Source: GCA-002712045 sp028112705 (GTDB taxonomy: Bacteria > Pseudomonadota > Alphaproteobacteria > Rhodobacterales > Rhodobacteraceae). From it: a stretch of DNA of 64,000 nt. Shown piece by piece: positions 17,479 through 25,787 of the stretch. The DNA is taken from NCBI GenBank assembly GCA_028112705.1, contig JAOGYN010000005.1, positions 42,764-106,763 on the forward strand. Reading direction: 5' to 3'. The notes under the pieces are model-generated. The model made no database searches. It worked only from the letters and a program-made list of their open reading frames with translations, and was not told the origin of the DNA. The first letter of the stretch is position 1, and every line of letters begins with the position of its first letter. The position numbers and the translations under genes are program-made.

Positions 17479-18225
17479 TTAATGCTCCAAAATTTGCTCA
17501 AGAAATTCTTTGCAACGTTGACTTTCAGGATTAGAGAAAAATTTATCAGGAGCAGCTACTTCAATTATTTTTCCTTCATCCATAAACACCATAGTATCTG
17601 CTACTTTTCTTGCAAATCCCATCTCATGAGTAACACAGACCATTGTCATTCCGGTATCAGCCAATTCAACCATCACATCTAACACTTCATTAATCATTTC
17701 AGGGTCTAGAGCTGAAGTTGGTTCATCGAATAGCATTATGCGGCTTTCCATACATAAGGATCTTGCAATAGCTACACGTTGTTGTTGACCACCAGATAAC
17801 TCGGCCGGCAACTTATCTGCTTGCTCCGGAATATGAACTCTATCTAAATATTTTCTGGCTATGACTTCAGCTTCTTGCTTTGCAATTTTTCTTACTTTAA
17901 TCGGGCCAATCGTCAAATTTTCTAAAACTGTTAAATGTGGAAAAAGATTAAATTGTTGAAAAACCATACCGATATTTTGTCGTAACTTAATAATTTCTTT
18001 TGATCCTTCAAAGACCTCCACTCCATCCACTACAAGCTTACCCGTGCTATGGTTCTCCAAGCCATTGATACAACGAATCAAAGTAGATTTACCCGAACCA
18101 GATGGGCCACATATAACCATTCTCTCACTTGGTTTAACTTCAATACTAATATCGTTCAATGCTTGGAATGTTCCATAAAACTTATCAACGTTCTGAAATT
18201 TGATAATTGGCTGTTCCTGAGACAT
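17479..18225 (-). CDS. Amino-acid-type ABC transporter ATP-binding protein (GlnQ-like)
   Basis: 248 residues. Walker A GPSGSGKSTL (about 40-49), Q-loop FQQFNLFPHLTV (about 90-101), signature LSGGQQQR (about 143-150), Walker B IMLFDEPTSALDPE (about 163-176) and the H-loop VCVTHEM are all intact. First gene of the importer operon. A 174-bp gap containing an 18-bp palindrome (18328-18345) separates it from the TauD-like gene, so it may have its own regulated promoter. Confidence 0.95.
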   Translation of the reverse strand: MSQEQPIIKFQNVDKFYGTFQALNDISIEVKPSERMVICGPSGSGKSTLIRCINGLENHSTGKLVVDGVEVFEGSKEIIKLRQNIGMVFQQFNLFPHLTVLENLTIGPIKVRKIAKQEAEVIARKYLDRVHIPEQADKLPAELSGGQQQRVAIARSLCMESRIMLFDEPTSALDPEMINEVLDVMVELADTGMTMVCVTHEMGFARKVADTMVFMDEGKIIEVAAPDKFFSNPESQRCKEFLEQILEH

Positions 18226-18327
18226 GTAACTAAATTCCTAAAGTTTATCTTTTATTAATATGTTGAAATCTAGTATTTAAAATTTAAAATTACAAACATT
18301 AATAATTCAAATAAATTTAAATTCCCC

Positions 18328-18345
18328 ATTATGTATATACATAAT
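18328..18345. promoter_or_regulatory. Perfect 18-bp palindrome, candidate operator of the ABC importer operon
   Basis: ATTATGTATATACATAAT is a perfect inverted repeat 103 bp upstream of the ATPase start codon and 55 bp downstream of the TauD-like stop. The core TGTATATACA resembles GntR-type operators (GT...AC). No GntR gene is in the window, so the cognate factor is unknown. A long palindrome made only of AT-rich sequence could also arise by chance. Confidence 0.4.
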
Positions 18346-18399
18346 AGTGTGATCACAGTAAGAATTAAAAGGCAATACCATAAACTAAAAAATTTTAAC

Positions 18400-19275
18400 T
18401 TACACTCTACTTTTATTGTAGGTTTTGACTGATATTGGCTCCTCACCCTCTATTGTACACCTTTGCATAACCCTTCTATGCTTAGAAACTTCTCCAAAAT
18501 AATCAGCTACTGCATGATGCAAGCAAACACGATTATCCCAAAGAGCAAGTGAACCCTTCTCCCACTGTAAGCGGCAACCAAGATGAGCCTCCTTTGAGTG
18601 CTCATAAAGAAAATTTAAAATAGGAGCACTTTCTTTATCAGTCATCCCTTTTATTCGTTTTGTAAAAGCAAGCGAACTAAATAAAGCTTTTTTTCCTGTA
18701 CCAGGATGAACACGAACCATAGGGTGAACAGCCCCCATTGCTCCTTTTTTGCCTAACTCCTCCATTGATTGATACCGATTACTATATTTTTCAGGATTAC
18801 CAGACTCATTTTCTGCTTCTAAGCCATCGAGCAAATCTTTCATTCCATCAGAAAGTGTATCATAAGCTAGATACATATTTGTAAATGCCGTATCAGCCCC
18901 AAATGGTGGACATTCTTTTGCATACAAGGTCGCTCCCAAAGGGGGTTTTTTTAAAAACATCAGGTCAGAATGATAAAAACCATCCCAACTATACGATTCA
19001 CCTGGTTCTCTAATGATCTTAAAAATTTCAGGTATTTCAGGTAATCCCTTCACATAGGGGTGAGGAATTAATTTTCCAAACCTTTGCGTAAAATTAAATT
19101 GCTGCTGATCGGTCAAATTCTGATCTCTAAAAATGAGTACAAGAAAATTATGAAAAGCTTCCTTGATTTCATTCCAAGTTTCAGAACTTAATTCACTTGA
19201 TAGATCAACGTCAAAAACCTCAGCACCCATTGCTCCTGAAATTGGTTTTACTTTTATGTGTTTAAAATTTTGCAT
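18400..19275 (-). CDS. TauD/TfdA-family Fe(II)/2-oxoglutarate dioxygenase
   Basis: 291 residues, close to TauD in length. The iron ligands are His and Asp in FYHSDLMF (about residues 100-107) and a distal His in NRVCLHHAVADYFGEVSKHRR (about 247-267), whose Arg would bind 2-oxoglutarate. The N-terminal ISGAMGAEVFDVDLSSELS matches the family opening. It should hydroxylate a small carboxylate, sulfonate or betaine next to a heteroatom, leading to fragmentation. Divergent from the DoeB-like gene across 244 bp holding four phased CGCCA half-sites. Confidence 0.9.
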   Translation of the reverse strand: MQNFKHIKVKPISGAMGAEVFDVDLSSELSSETWNEIKEAFHNFLVLIFRDQNLTDQQQFNFTQRFGKLIPHPYVKGLPEIPEIFKIIREPGESYSWDGFYHSDLMFLKKPPLGATLYAKECPPFGADTAFTNMYLAYDTLSDGMKDLLDGLEAENESGNPEKYSNRYQSMEELGKKGAMGAVHPMVRVHPGTGKKALFSSLAFTKRIKGMTDKESAPILNFLYEHSKEAHLGCRLQWEKGSLALWDNRVCLHHAVADYFGEVSKHRRVMQRCTIEGEEPISVKTYNKSRV

Positions 19276-19340
19276 TTTCCTATCTCCTTTTTATTTGGTT
19301 TCCCTAATATAATTATAGAACTACAATAGCCGTGGGTACA

Positions 19341-19424
19341 AAACTCGCCATATAGATAGGAAATTTCGCCAATGAGGGTTCCGAAACACGCCATATCAAT
19401 AAAAAACTACGCCAACAAAATATT
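19341..19424 (+). promoter_or_regulatory. Array of four phased CGCCA half-sites in the tauD / doeB-like gap
   Basis: CGCCA occurs at 19346, 19367, 19389 and 19410, spaced 21, 22 and 21 bp. Each copy is preceded by an A-rich pentamer (AAACT, AATTT, AAACA, AACTA). The arrangement equals two AraC-type paired sites. The last half-site overlaps where a -35 element would lie relative to a TATTATA box at 19434-19440, the usual position for AraC-family activation. The regulator is probably the GlxA-type protein at 10044, whose promoter carries the same element. Confidence 0.6.
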
Positions 19425-19433
19425 TTTACCGTG

Positions 19434-19440
19434 TATTATA
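19434..19440 (+). promoter_or_regulatory. Candidate -10 box for the DoeB-like gene
   Basis: TATTATA preceded by TG (extended -10 look) lies about 80 bp upstream of the ATG at 19520 and 17-18 bp after the fourth CGCCA half-site. No good -35 consensus is present there, which fits an activator-dependent promoter. AT-rich background makes chance matches easy. Confidence 0.35.
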
Positions 19441-19519
19441 AAATATATTAAATTAATAATGCTGTGGAAGTTGAAACAGTCTAATCTAAAGTAATTTTAA
19501 ATATAGTGGAAACCAGTTT

Positions 19520-20533
19520 ATGATTAATGCACAAACAAGAATAAAAATAAATATTGATTTAAACCTTACTGGCCGTCAATTTGGTGAACTGATGTTACCT
19601 TGGTCTGATAACTCTATACCACTTGGATATCACCCTACCCCTCTGATCAGTATCAAAAATGGAGATGGTAAAAAAATCTTGATAATTGGTGGAACCCATG
19701 GAGACGAATTCGAAGGTCCATCAGCAATAATGCGGATAGCTAGAGCACTTGAATTGGATAAAATAAATGGACACATTATTTTGATACCGGCGCTAACATT
19801 CGCCGCAGTGCAAAAATCAAGTCGCACAAATCCATTAGATAATGTCAACATGAACAGAGCATTTCCTGGCAATCCAAACGGAACACTAACGGAAATGTTA
19901 GCACATTTTTTAGAAAGTGAGCTAATACCATCCTGTGACGCAATAATCGACTTACATTCAGGTGGCAAAGCATCCTTTTTTGAACCATGTGCCTTAGCCA
20001 CTAGCTCAAAAAATAAAGATCTTTTTAGAAGTAATTTGAATCTCGCTGAAGCATTTGGAATTCCACTTATATGGGTTTTAGGTAAAAATAATGACGATCG
20101 TTCATTAAACTCCGCTGCTGAACGCGCAAATGTAGCTATGATGGCTGCAGAACTGGGTGGTGGTGGTGGTGTTAGCCCAGAAATAACAAATATTGCTGAA
20201 ACAGGTTTAATTAATATCCTAAATTATTTAAATATTCTTAAAACTAAAAGCTTTGTAAGCAAAAATAAAATAAAAAAAATTGAACTTAGTAATCCAAGTG
20301 CTAGTATTTATGCTCCATCAAAAGGATTATTTGATCGCGCTGTCAAAGCTGGGCAGAGTGTAGAAGTTGGCCAAACTGCAGGCTGGTTTCATTACCTGTT
20401 AGAGCCAAACAGACCCTCTTTTAAATTAACATTCAAATACAATGGCTTTATTTTAGCTCATACAAATCGAGGAATTGTTGAAAAAGGAGAAATGTTAGCA
20501 TTGGTCGCAAATGATATTTTACCAAATGACTAA
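19520..20533 (+). CDS. Succinylglutamate desuccinylase/aspartoacylase-family deacylase, DoeB/EutE-like
   Basis: 337 residues. Zinc-carboxypeptidase-like motifs: GGTHGDEFEGP (about 56-66, first His and Glu ligands), NMNRAFPG (about 112-119) and IIDLHSGGKASFFEP (about 141-155, third His). The chain length and GGTHGDEFEGP loop fit the DoeB/EutE subgroup, which removes acetyl from N-acetyl-2,4-diaminobutyrate in ectoine breakdown. The partner hydrolase DoeA/EutD is not in the window, so another N-acyl or N-methyl amino acid derivative is possible. Probably under the CGCCA-array promoter. Confidence 0.78.
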   Translation: MINAQTRIKINIDLNLTGRQFGELMLPWSDNSIPLGYHPTPLISIKNGDGKKILIIGGTHGDEFEGPSAIMRIARALELDKINGHIILIPALTFAAVQKSSRTNPLDNVNMNRAFPGNPNGTLTEMLAHFLESELIPSCDAIIDLHSGGKASFFEPCALATSSKNKDLFRSNLNLAEAFGIPLIWVLGKNNDDRSLNSAAERANVAMMAAELGGGGGVSPEITNIAETGLINILNYLNILKTKSFVSKNKIKKIELSNPSASIYAPSKGLFDRAVKAGQSVEVGQTAGWFHYLLEPNRPSFKLTFKYNGFILAHTNRGIVEKGEMLALVANDILPND

Positions 20534-20564
20534 TACTTTCATTATGCAACAGAGACCAGAAAGT

Positions 20565-21065
20565 TTAATCAGCTAAAGTTTTATTAAGATAATCAGCAAT
20601 CATGTCGCCAAAACTTCGGTCAACTGCAAACTGAAAGCCATTTTCAACTCTAGATATCAAAGCTTTCAAACCAAACACCTCACCAAATGTTGTGTTTTGT
20701 TCCAAAAATTCACTTGTATTTATATTTAAAGGCGTGGCTATCGACATTATATCCGAGGCATTTGGACCAATTACACTAAAGAATGTTAGAGTGTCCGAAA
20801 TTAAAACTATGCTAATTGAAGAAGGGCAAGCTTCTGGCTTCAAGATAGTTATCAGATGCTCTTCATCTTCAATTGGTGCTTTTAAAATCCAATGATTTTC
20901 ACCAACCAACATCAATTTCCAATTATTCTCACACACGAATGTATTCGGTTCCTTTGGAAACCATTTAAAAAATGATTTCAAATACTTCTCAACATCTTTT
21001 GAATCGCCTTTTAAATCAAAAAGTGCGGATATTTTTTCTCTTATAATTTTCACATCATAATTCAT
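20565..21065 (-). CDS. soxG: Sarcosine oxidase, gamma subunit
   Basis: 166 residues, weakly conserved as is usual for SoxG, a small GcvT-like structural subunit of heterotetrameric sarcosine oxidase. Recognisable parts are WILKAPIEDEE near the middle and the C-terminal FQFAVDRSFGDMIADYL (about 144-160), which corresponds to the SoxG tail. It begins 1 bp after the soxA stop. Assignment depends partly on position as the last gene of soxBDAG. Confidence 0.8.
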   Translation of the reverse strand: MNYDVKIIREKISALFDLKGDSKDVEKYLKSFFKWFPKEPNTFVCENNWKLMLVGENHWILKAPIEDEEHLITILKPEACPSSISIVLISDTLTFFSVIGPNASDIMSIATPLNINTSEFLEQNTTFGEVFGLKALISRVENGFQFAVDRSFGDMIADYLNKTLAD

Positions 21066-21066
21066 T

Positions 21067-24006
21067 TTAAGACCTTAATAATTGCCCCTTGGGATCATGA
21101 AAAACTGGAGGCACAATCTTAGCCCTAATAACTTTATCTTGTAGCCTCACATATGCTGTTTCACCATGGCGAGAATGGCCCCTCTCAAGTAAAGCTAAGC
21201 CAACCCAACTATTATTCACAACACTCCACACACAAGCAGTAGTAAAACCCTCTGTCGCTCTCTTTTGTCCTTCTGGAGTAATCGGAGCGCCTTCTGGGAT
21301 TGCTTCATTTGGATCATTTGGCAATAACCCAACCAACTCACGCCTTGTTTTTTTTAAATCTCGGCGTAAATGAACTGAGCGTTTGCCTATAAAATCAGGT
21401 TTTTTCTTAGACATTATCCAACCCATTCCTAGATCATATGCATCAACTGTACCGTCAACTTCATGCCCGAGTGATAAAAAACCTTTTTCAACACGTAATA
21501 CGTGGCTAGCTTCAGAGCCCACAGGTAAAATACCAAACTCAGAGCCAATTTCCATTATTTTCTCCCAAAGGTTTAATAAATCTCTTGGGGAAACATTTAT
21601 TTCAAATGAAAGTTCTCCAGTAAAGCTCACACGAATGACTCTAGAAGGGATATTAGCAACCAGTCCCTCACGTAGCGCCATAAAAGGAAAAGCTGTTTGG
21701 GAAAGATCAATGTCTGTTCCCAATTTAGCTAATAAATCTCTGGCTTTTGGACCACAAATGGTTGCGTTATTCCACTGATTTGTAATGCCTGTGATTTTAA
21801 CGTCCCACTCTGGGCGATCAAAAGCTAGAATCTTCTCCATATGCTGATTAACGCCATCAGAATGGCCAGAAGATGTGGAGATTAACCAACGGTTTTCATC
21901 AACCCTAAAAGCTACACCGTCATCAAAAATTAAACCATCTTCGGAAAGCATTAATCCGTATCTGCCATTACCTGGAGACAATGAAGACATTACATTAGTG
22001 TAAATTAAATCAAGAAACTCTCCAACATGTTTACCTTTTAATTCAAACTTACCAAGGGGAGATCCATCATAAACACCTACTCCAGTTCGCACAGCTCTAC
22101 ATTCTCGATTAACCGCTTCTTGAAAGTCTTCACCAGCTTTAGGAAAATAACCTGGTCTACGCCAACGTGCACCCGCCTCATACATAAAGGCACCTTTATC
22201 GTGGTTCCATTGGGTAACCGGGGTATGTCTATAAGGTAAGATTACAGAACCTTCTCGAACGCCACTAATTGAACCAAAAGATACGGGTGTGAAAGGTGAC
22301 CTAAAGGTAGTTGTACCCACTTCTCCCAAACCAACACCTTCTTGCATCGCTATGGTACCAATTATGTTAATATTACCTGTCTTCCCTTGATCAAAGCCCA
22401 TACCACCAGTTGTATAGCGTTTAACATGCTCAACGTTTGAATAGCCTTCTCGCAAGGCTAATTGCACATCATCGTAAGTCACATCATTTTGAATATCAAA
22501 AAATGCCTTACTTTTTTCTTTGGAAAGGTTTGTATTCCATAATGGTACTATAGAATAGGTTTCTGCTTCACAATCCAGGTGGTCATCAAACTCTATATAT
22601 AAATTAATATCAGCTAACGTCTTGTAAATTACCACTTTGGTCTCTTCAAATAGCTCAGTTAACGCAAAAATTCCATTACAAGCACCAACACTTGATGCAT
22701 TTTGAACATCCTTATTGGGAACAAAAGCAGCAATCTTTTCATCAAACCGTACACTACCTCGAGACTGAGAATGGAGATGAACAGTTGGATTCCAGCCCCC
22801 AGAGTGAGCTACTAAGTCACATACAATTATTTTTGATTTTTTATCAACAACTGACTCAATTACCACTGAAGTTACTTTCTTATACCCAGTGACATTCTTA
22901 ATTATTGATCCTGAAAAAACATCAATGTCTTCAGCACTTCGTAGTACGTTTACAGGAATTTCAAACCGTGAATCTACAATCGCTGCAATTTTGATACCAG
23001 CATTTTGAAAGTCCTTAATACAAGTGTAGGCGCTATCATTATTTGTAAATATTACAATATTATTTCCAGGTTTTACGGCATATCTATTAAGGTAACCTTG
23101 AACAGCAGAAGCAAGCATGACACCTGGACGGTCATTATTCGCAAAAACCAAGGCCCTTTCCATAGCCCCAGCTGCAATAATTGTTTTTCCAGTTCGAACC
23201 CGCCAACTTCTCTCAATAATAGAGCTATCATTTATCTCTCGTTGATTAACAATGACAAGATTATGTTCTCTATAAGCCCAGGCAGTGCTATTTTGTAAAT
23301 GTAGCACATTTGGCATTTTTGAAATTTCGCTTACAACTTCAGAAACCCAAGACATCGCAGGCTTGTTATTTATTTGTAATTTCAAATTCAGCAAGCTACC
23401 TCCTGCCTCTGAATTTTGATCAATTAAAAATACATTTGCTCCCGCCCTGCCTGCAATTAATGCCGCTAAAAGACCTGAGGGTCCAGAGCCGATGATTAAT
23501 ATATCACAATGTGCATTACGAGACTCAAAATGACCATTTTTAGGTGGGCTTTTTGGTGCACTAGCTAAACCAGCAGCTTTCCTAATAGAGGGTTCGAACA
23601 AATGCCAATTAGGCCATTTAAAAGTCTTATAATAAAATCCTGCAGGAATAAATTTAGAAAAAATCTGAGTAATTGCACCAAGATCAAAATCAACACTGGG
23701 CCAGCAGTTGATAGATTTAGCCTTTAAACCACTCTTAAGTAAAACAGTCGTGGATAAATTATTTCCAGAAGCATCCTCCCCCATAAGCTCAACTAAGGAG
23801 GCCGGCTCTTCAACGCCAATGCCAATCACACCTCGTGGTCGATGATACTTAAAGCTTCTTGCAGTTACCATAACATCATTGGCAATTAATGCTGAAGCTA
23901 AAGTATCTCCTTTAAATCCTTTATAATTTTTACCATTAAATGAAAACTTAAGAACACTCGAGCGATCAATTCTTCCACCATCTTTTAAACGATTTTTATT
24001 GTCCAT
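21067..24006 (-). CDS. soxA: Sarcosine oxidase, alpha subunit
   Basis: 979 residues from ATG 24006, chosen over the in-frame ATG at 24027 because TTGGAG sits 6 bp upstream and the product opens NRLKDGGRIDRSS like other SoxA. An N-terminal ferredoxin-like domain (FKGDTLASALIAND) is followed by the NAD(P)/FAD Rossmann motif IIGSGPSGLLAALIAGRAGA (about 169-188), and C-terminal GcvT-like folate-binding domains from about 600. In TSOX this subunit binds NAD and passes the methyl carbon to tetrahydrofolate as 5,10-methylene-THF. Its start overlaps soxD by 11 bp. Confidence 0.95.
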   Translation of the reverse strand: MDNKNRLKDGGRIDRSSVLKFSFNGKNYKGFKGDTLASALIANDVMVTARSFKYHRPRGVIGIGVEEPASLVELMGEDASGNNLSTTVLLKSGLKAKSINCWPSVDFDLGAITQIFSKFIPAGFYYKTFKWPNWHLFEPSIRKAAGLASAPKSPPKNGHFESRNAHCDILIIGSGPSGLLAALIAGRAGANVFLIDQNSEAGGSLLNLKLQINNKPAMSWVSEVVSEISKMPNVLHLQNSTAWAYREHNLVIVNQREINDSSIIERSWRVRTGKTIIAAGAMERALVFANNDRPGVMLASAVQGYLNRYAVKPGNNIVIFTNNDSAYTCIKDFQNAGIKIAAIVDSRFEIPVNVLRSAEDIDVFSGSIIKNVTGYKKVTSVVIESVVDKKSKIIVCDLVAHSGGWNPTVHLHSQSRGSVRFDEKIAAFVPNKDVQNASSVGACNGIFALTELFEETKVVIYKTLADINLYIEFDDHLDCEAETYSIVPLWNTNLSKEKSKAFFDIQNDVTYDDVQLALREGYSNVEHVKRYTTGGMGFDQGKTGNINIIGTIAMQEGVGLGEVGTTTFRSPFTPVSFGSISGVREGSVILPYRHTPVTQWNHDKGAFMYEAGARWRRPGYFPKAGEDFQEAVNRECRAVRTGVGVYDGSPLGKFELKGKHVGEFLDLIYTNVMSSLSPGNGRYGLMLSEDGLIFDDGVAFRVDENRWLISTSSGHSDGVNQHMEKILAFDRPEWDVKITGITNQWNNATICGPKARDLLAKLGTDIDLSQTAFPFMALREGLVANIPSRVIRVSFTGELSFEINVSPRDLLNLWEKIMEIGSEFGILPVGSEASHVLRVEKGFLSLGHEVDGTVDAYDLGMGWIMSKKKPDFIGKRSVHLRRDLKKTRRELVGLLPNDPNEAIPEGAPITPEGQKRATEGFTTACVWSVVNNSWVGLALLERGHSRHGETAYVRLQDKVIRAKIVPPVFHDPKGQLLRS

Positions 24007-24250
24007 CTTGGGTCTCCAAGATATCATGTGTTACCGTATTACGTGTTATAGCAAACCATTTTCCACACCCACGCGCATGCCACCAGTATTCCTGCACTGG
24101 ACCTGTGGGGTTAGGAACCAATGTTAAATATTCAACCCATTCAGTATCTGTAGAAATATTAGGGTCAGGCCTATTCACTCCCACAGGGCCACCATATACA
24201 AATTCTGTTTCATTACGGTTTTTACAAAATGGACAATTTATCAATAACAT
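23996..24250 (-). CDS. soxD: Sarcosine oxidase, delta subunit
   Basis: 84 residues. The zinc-binding pattern CPFCKNR (6-12) and HARGCGKWF (about 58-66), the EFVYGGP strand and WVEYLTLVPNPTG are those of SoxD. This small subunit binds zinc and completes the TSOX complex. It lies 11 bp after soxB and overlaps soxA by 11 bp, so translation is likely coupled. Confidence 0.93.
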   Translation of the reverse strand: MLLINCPFCKNRNETEFVYGGPVGVNRPDPNISTDTEWVEYLTLVPNPTGPVQEYWWHARGCGKWFAITRNTVTHDILETQDGQ

Positions 24251-24261
24251 AATTTTACCTA

Positions 24262-25512
24262 TTAACGTGCAGTTGTTGTGCCCGTCTCCAAAATATAATC
24301 TAAATTTTTAAAACGGTTAAATGAAAAGTCAGCCATCAACGGATGTGGAGAGTTTGTTGCAACTTGGTGCGCCATTGTTAAACCCCCTGCAGGTATTGCT
24401 TTATAACCGCCCCACCAACCGGCACTTACATACAAACCAGAAACGCTTGTTTCATCCATTATCGGTGAGGCATCTGGTGTTATATCTAGATGTCCACCCC
24501 ACTGTCTTAAGAGTTTTAGTTTTTTAAAAGCTGGGAAAAGTTCAAGCATAGCTCCTACCGTATCTTCGAACACATGCTGTTTTATGTCTCTTCTGAAACT
24601 TTGACCGGAGTCTGGAGCACCTCCAATCACAAGTTCTCCCTTATCAGATTGGCTAAAGTAAAACCCTAAATCAGAACAATTAACAATTACATCAACTAAA
24701 GGTTTGATAGGTTCTGAAACAAATGCAGTTAAATTCATCGTTCTTAGTGGCAGTCTTAATCCAGCAGTTTCTGTTAACGTGGTGGTGTGTCCAGAAACCG
24801 ATACAATAACTTTTTTAGCTTTAACAATGCCTTTTACAGTATCAACTCCCTCAATATTTCCATTAATTCCTCTAATTAGCGACTTAACACCTGTTTGTTG
24901 ATGCATTTCCACACCAAGTGAGTCTGCCGCCCGAGCATATCCCCACGCTACAGCATCATGCCTATTAACCCCGGCATCTTTATGTACCATTCCACCGATT
25001 ATTGGCAGTCTTGAATTTGCCCCACCACCAGTTAAAGCTGGAATTAACTTACGGACTTGCTCAGTCGAAATTTGCTCATACGATGAGCCATAAATATCCA
25101 TAGTTAATTGACGGCGCCTAAGATCACGCATCTTTGGATAATTGTGAACAACATCCACCATTGTTCGCTTAGAATGCATCATATTAAAATTTAAATTTTT
25201 TGTTAAACCTTCATAAAGGCTGACTGATTTAACATAGAATGGAATAGACTGATCTCTTAAATAATTGGAACGCACCGTTACTGTGTTGCGGGCAACATTT
25301 CCCCCACCAAGCCAACCACGTTCCAAAACAGCCACGTTTGTAATCCCATATTCAGATGCCAAGTAATAAGCTGTCGCTAAACCATGCCCACCAGCACCAA
25401 TTATAATAACGTCATATTCATCCTTCAGCGGTGGACTACGCCAAACTTTCTGCCAATTCCGATGACCCGTAAAAGCATTTTTTGCTAAGGAAAATAGAGA
25501 ATAATTCTGCAT
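24262..25512 (-). CDS. soxB: Sarcosine oxidase, beta subunit
   Basis: 416 residues, a DAO-family flavoprotein. The FAD motif is DVIIIGAGGHGLATAYYLA (about 33-51), followed by LERGWLGGGNVARNTV (about 64-79). The NRHDAVAWGYARAA segment is in the position of the TSOX region around the covalently bound FMN; I cannot assign the linking His with certainty. The subunit oxidises sarcosine to the imine, later glycine plus the one-carbon unit and hydrogen peroxide. First gene of soxBDAG, transcribed away from the cyclase at 25788 across 275 bp. Confidence 0.95.
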   Translation of the reverse strand: MQNYSLFSLAKNAFTGHRNWQKVWRSPPLKDEYDVIIIGAGGHGLATAYYLASEYGITNVAVLERGWLGGGNVARNTVTVRSNYLRDQSIPFYVKSVSLYEGLTKNLNFNMMHSKRTMVDVVHNYPKMRDLRRRQLTMDIYGSSYEQISTEQVRKLIPALTGGGANSRLPIIGGMVHKDAGVNRHDAVAWGYARAADSLGVEMHQQTGVKSLIRGINGNIEGVDTVKGIVKAKKVIVSVSGHTTTLTETAGLRLPLRTMNLTAFVSEPIKPLVDVIVNCSDLGFYFSQSDKGELVIGGAPDSGQSFRRDIKQHVFEDTVGAMLELFPAFKKLKLLRQWGGHLDITPDASPIMDETSVSGLYVSAGWWGGYKAIPAGGLTMAHQVATNSPHPLMADFSFNRFKNLDYILETGTTTAR

Positions 25513-25787
25513 AAAAATATCTTATTTAAAACTTTAAAAATTCAAGGGAATTTATTTATAATCTAACAATAATCATTCTAATAACAAATATTCAATCCCA
25601 AAAGGTGGCAAAAGTCGTCATTTTGATTTAATTACACGTCAAAGAGATAATTAATAGAACAAAAGTTTTGAATATTGGTTTGCACTATTTCAAATAGCTA
25701 ATAATATAGATTAACAAAAACTAAATATTACGAATTCGTAGAAGCTCCCTAAAGACACTAATAGGCCTTCAACCTGAGGTAAAAAAA

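Noticed and set aside
19520..20533. Complete ectoine degradation locus
   Set aside because: Only the DoeB/EutE-like gene and a distant EutA-like gene are present; DoeA/EutD, EutB and EutC are missing, so the pathway name is not used.
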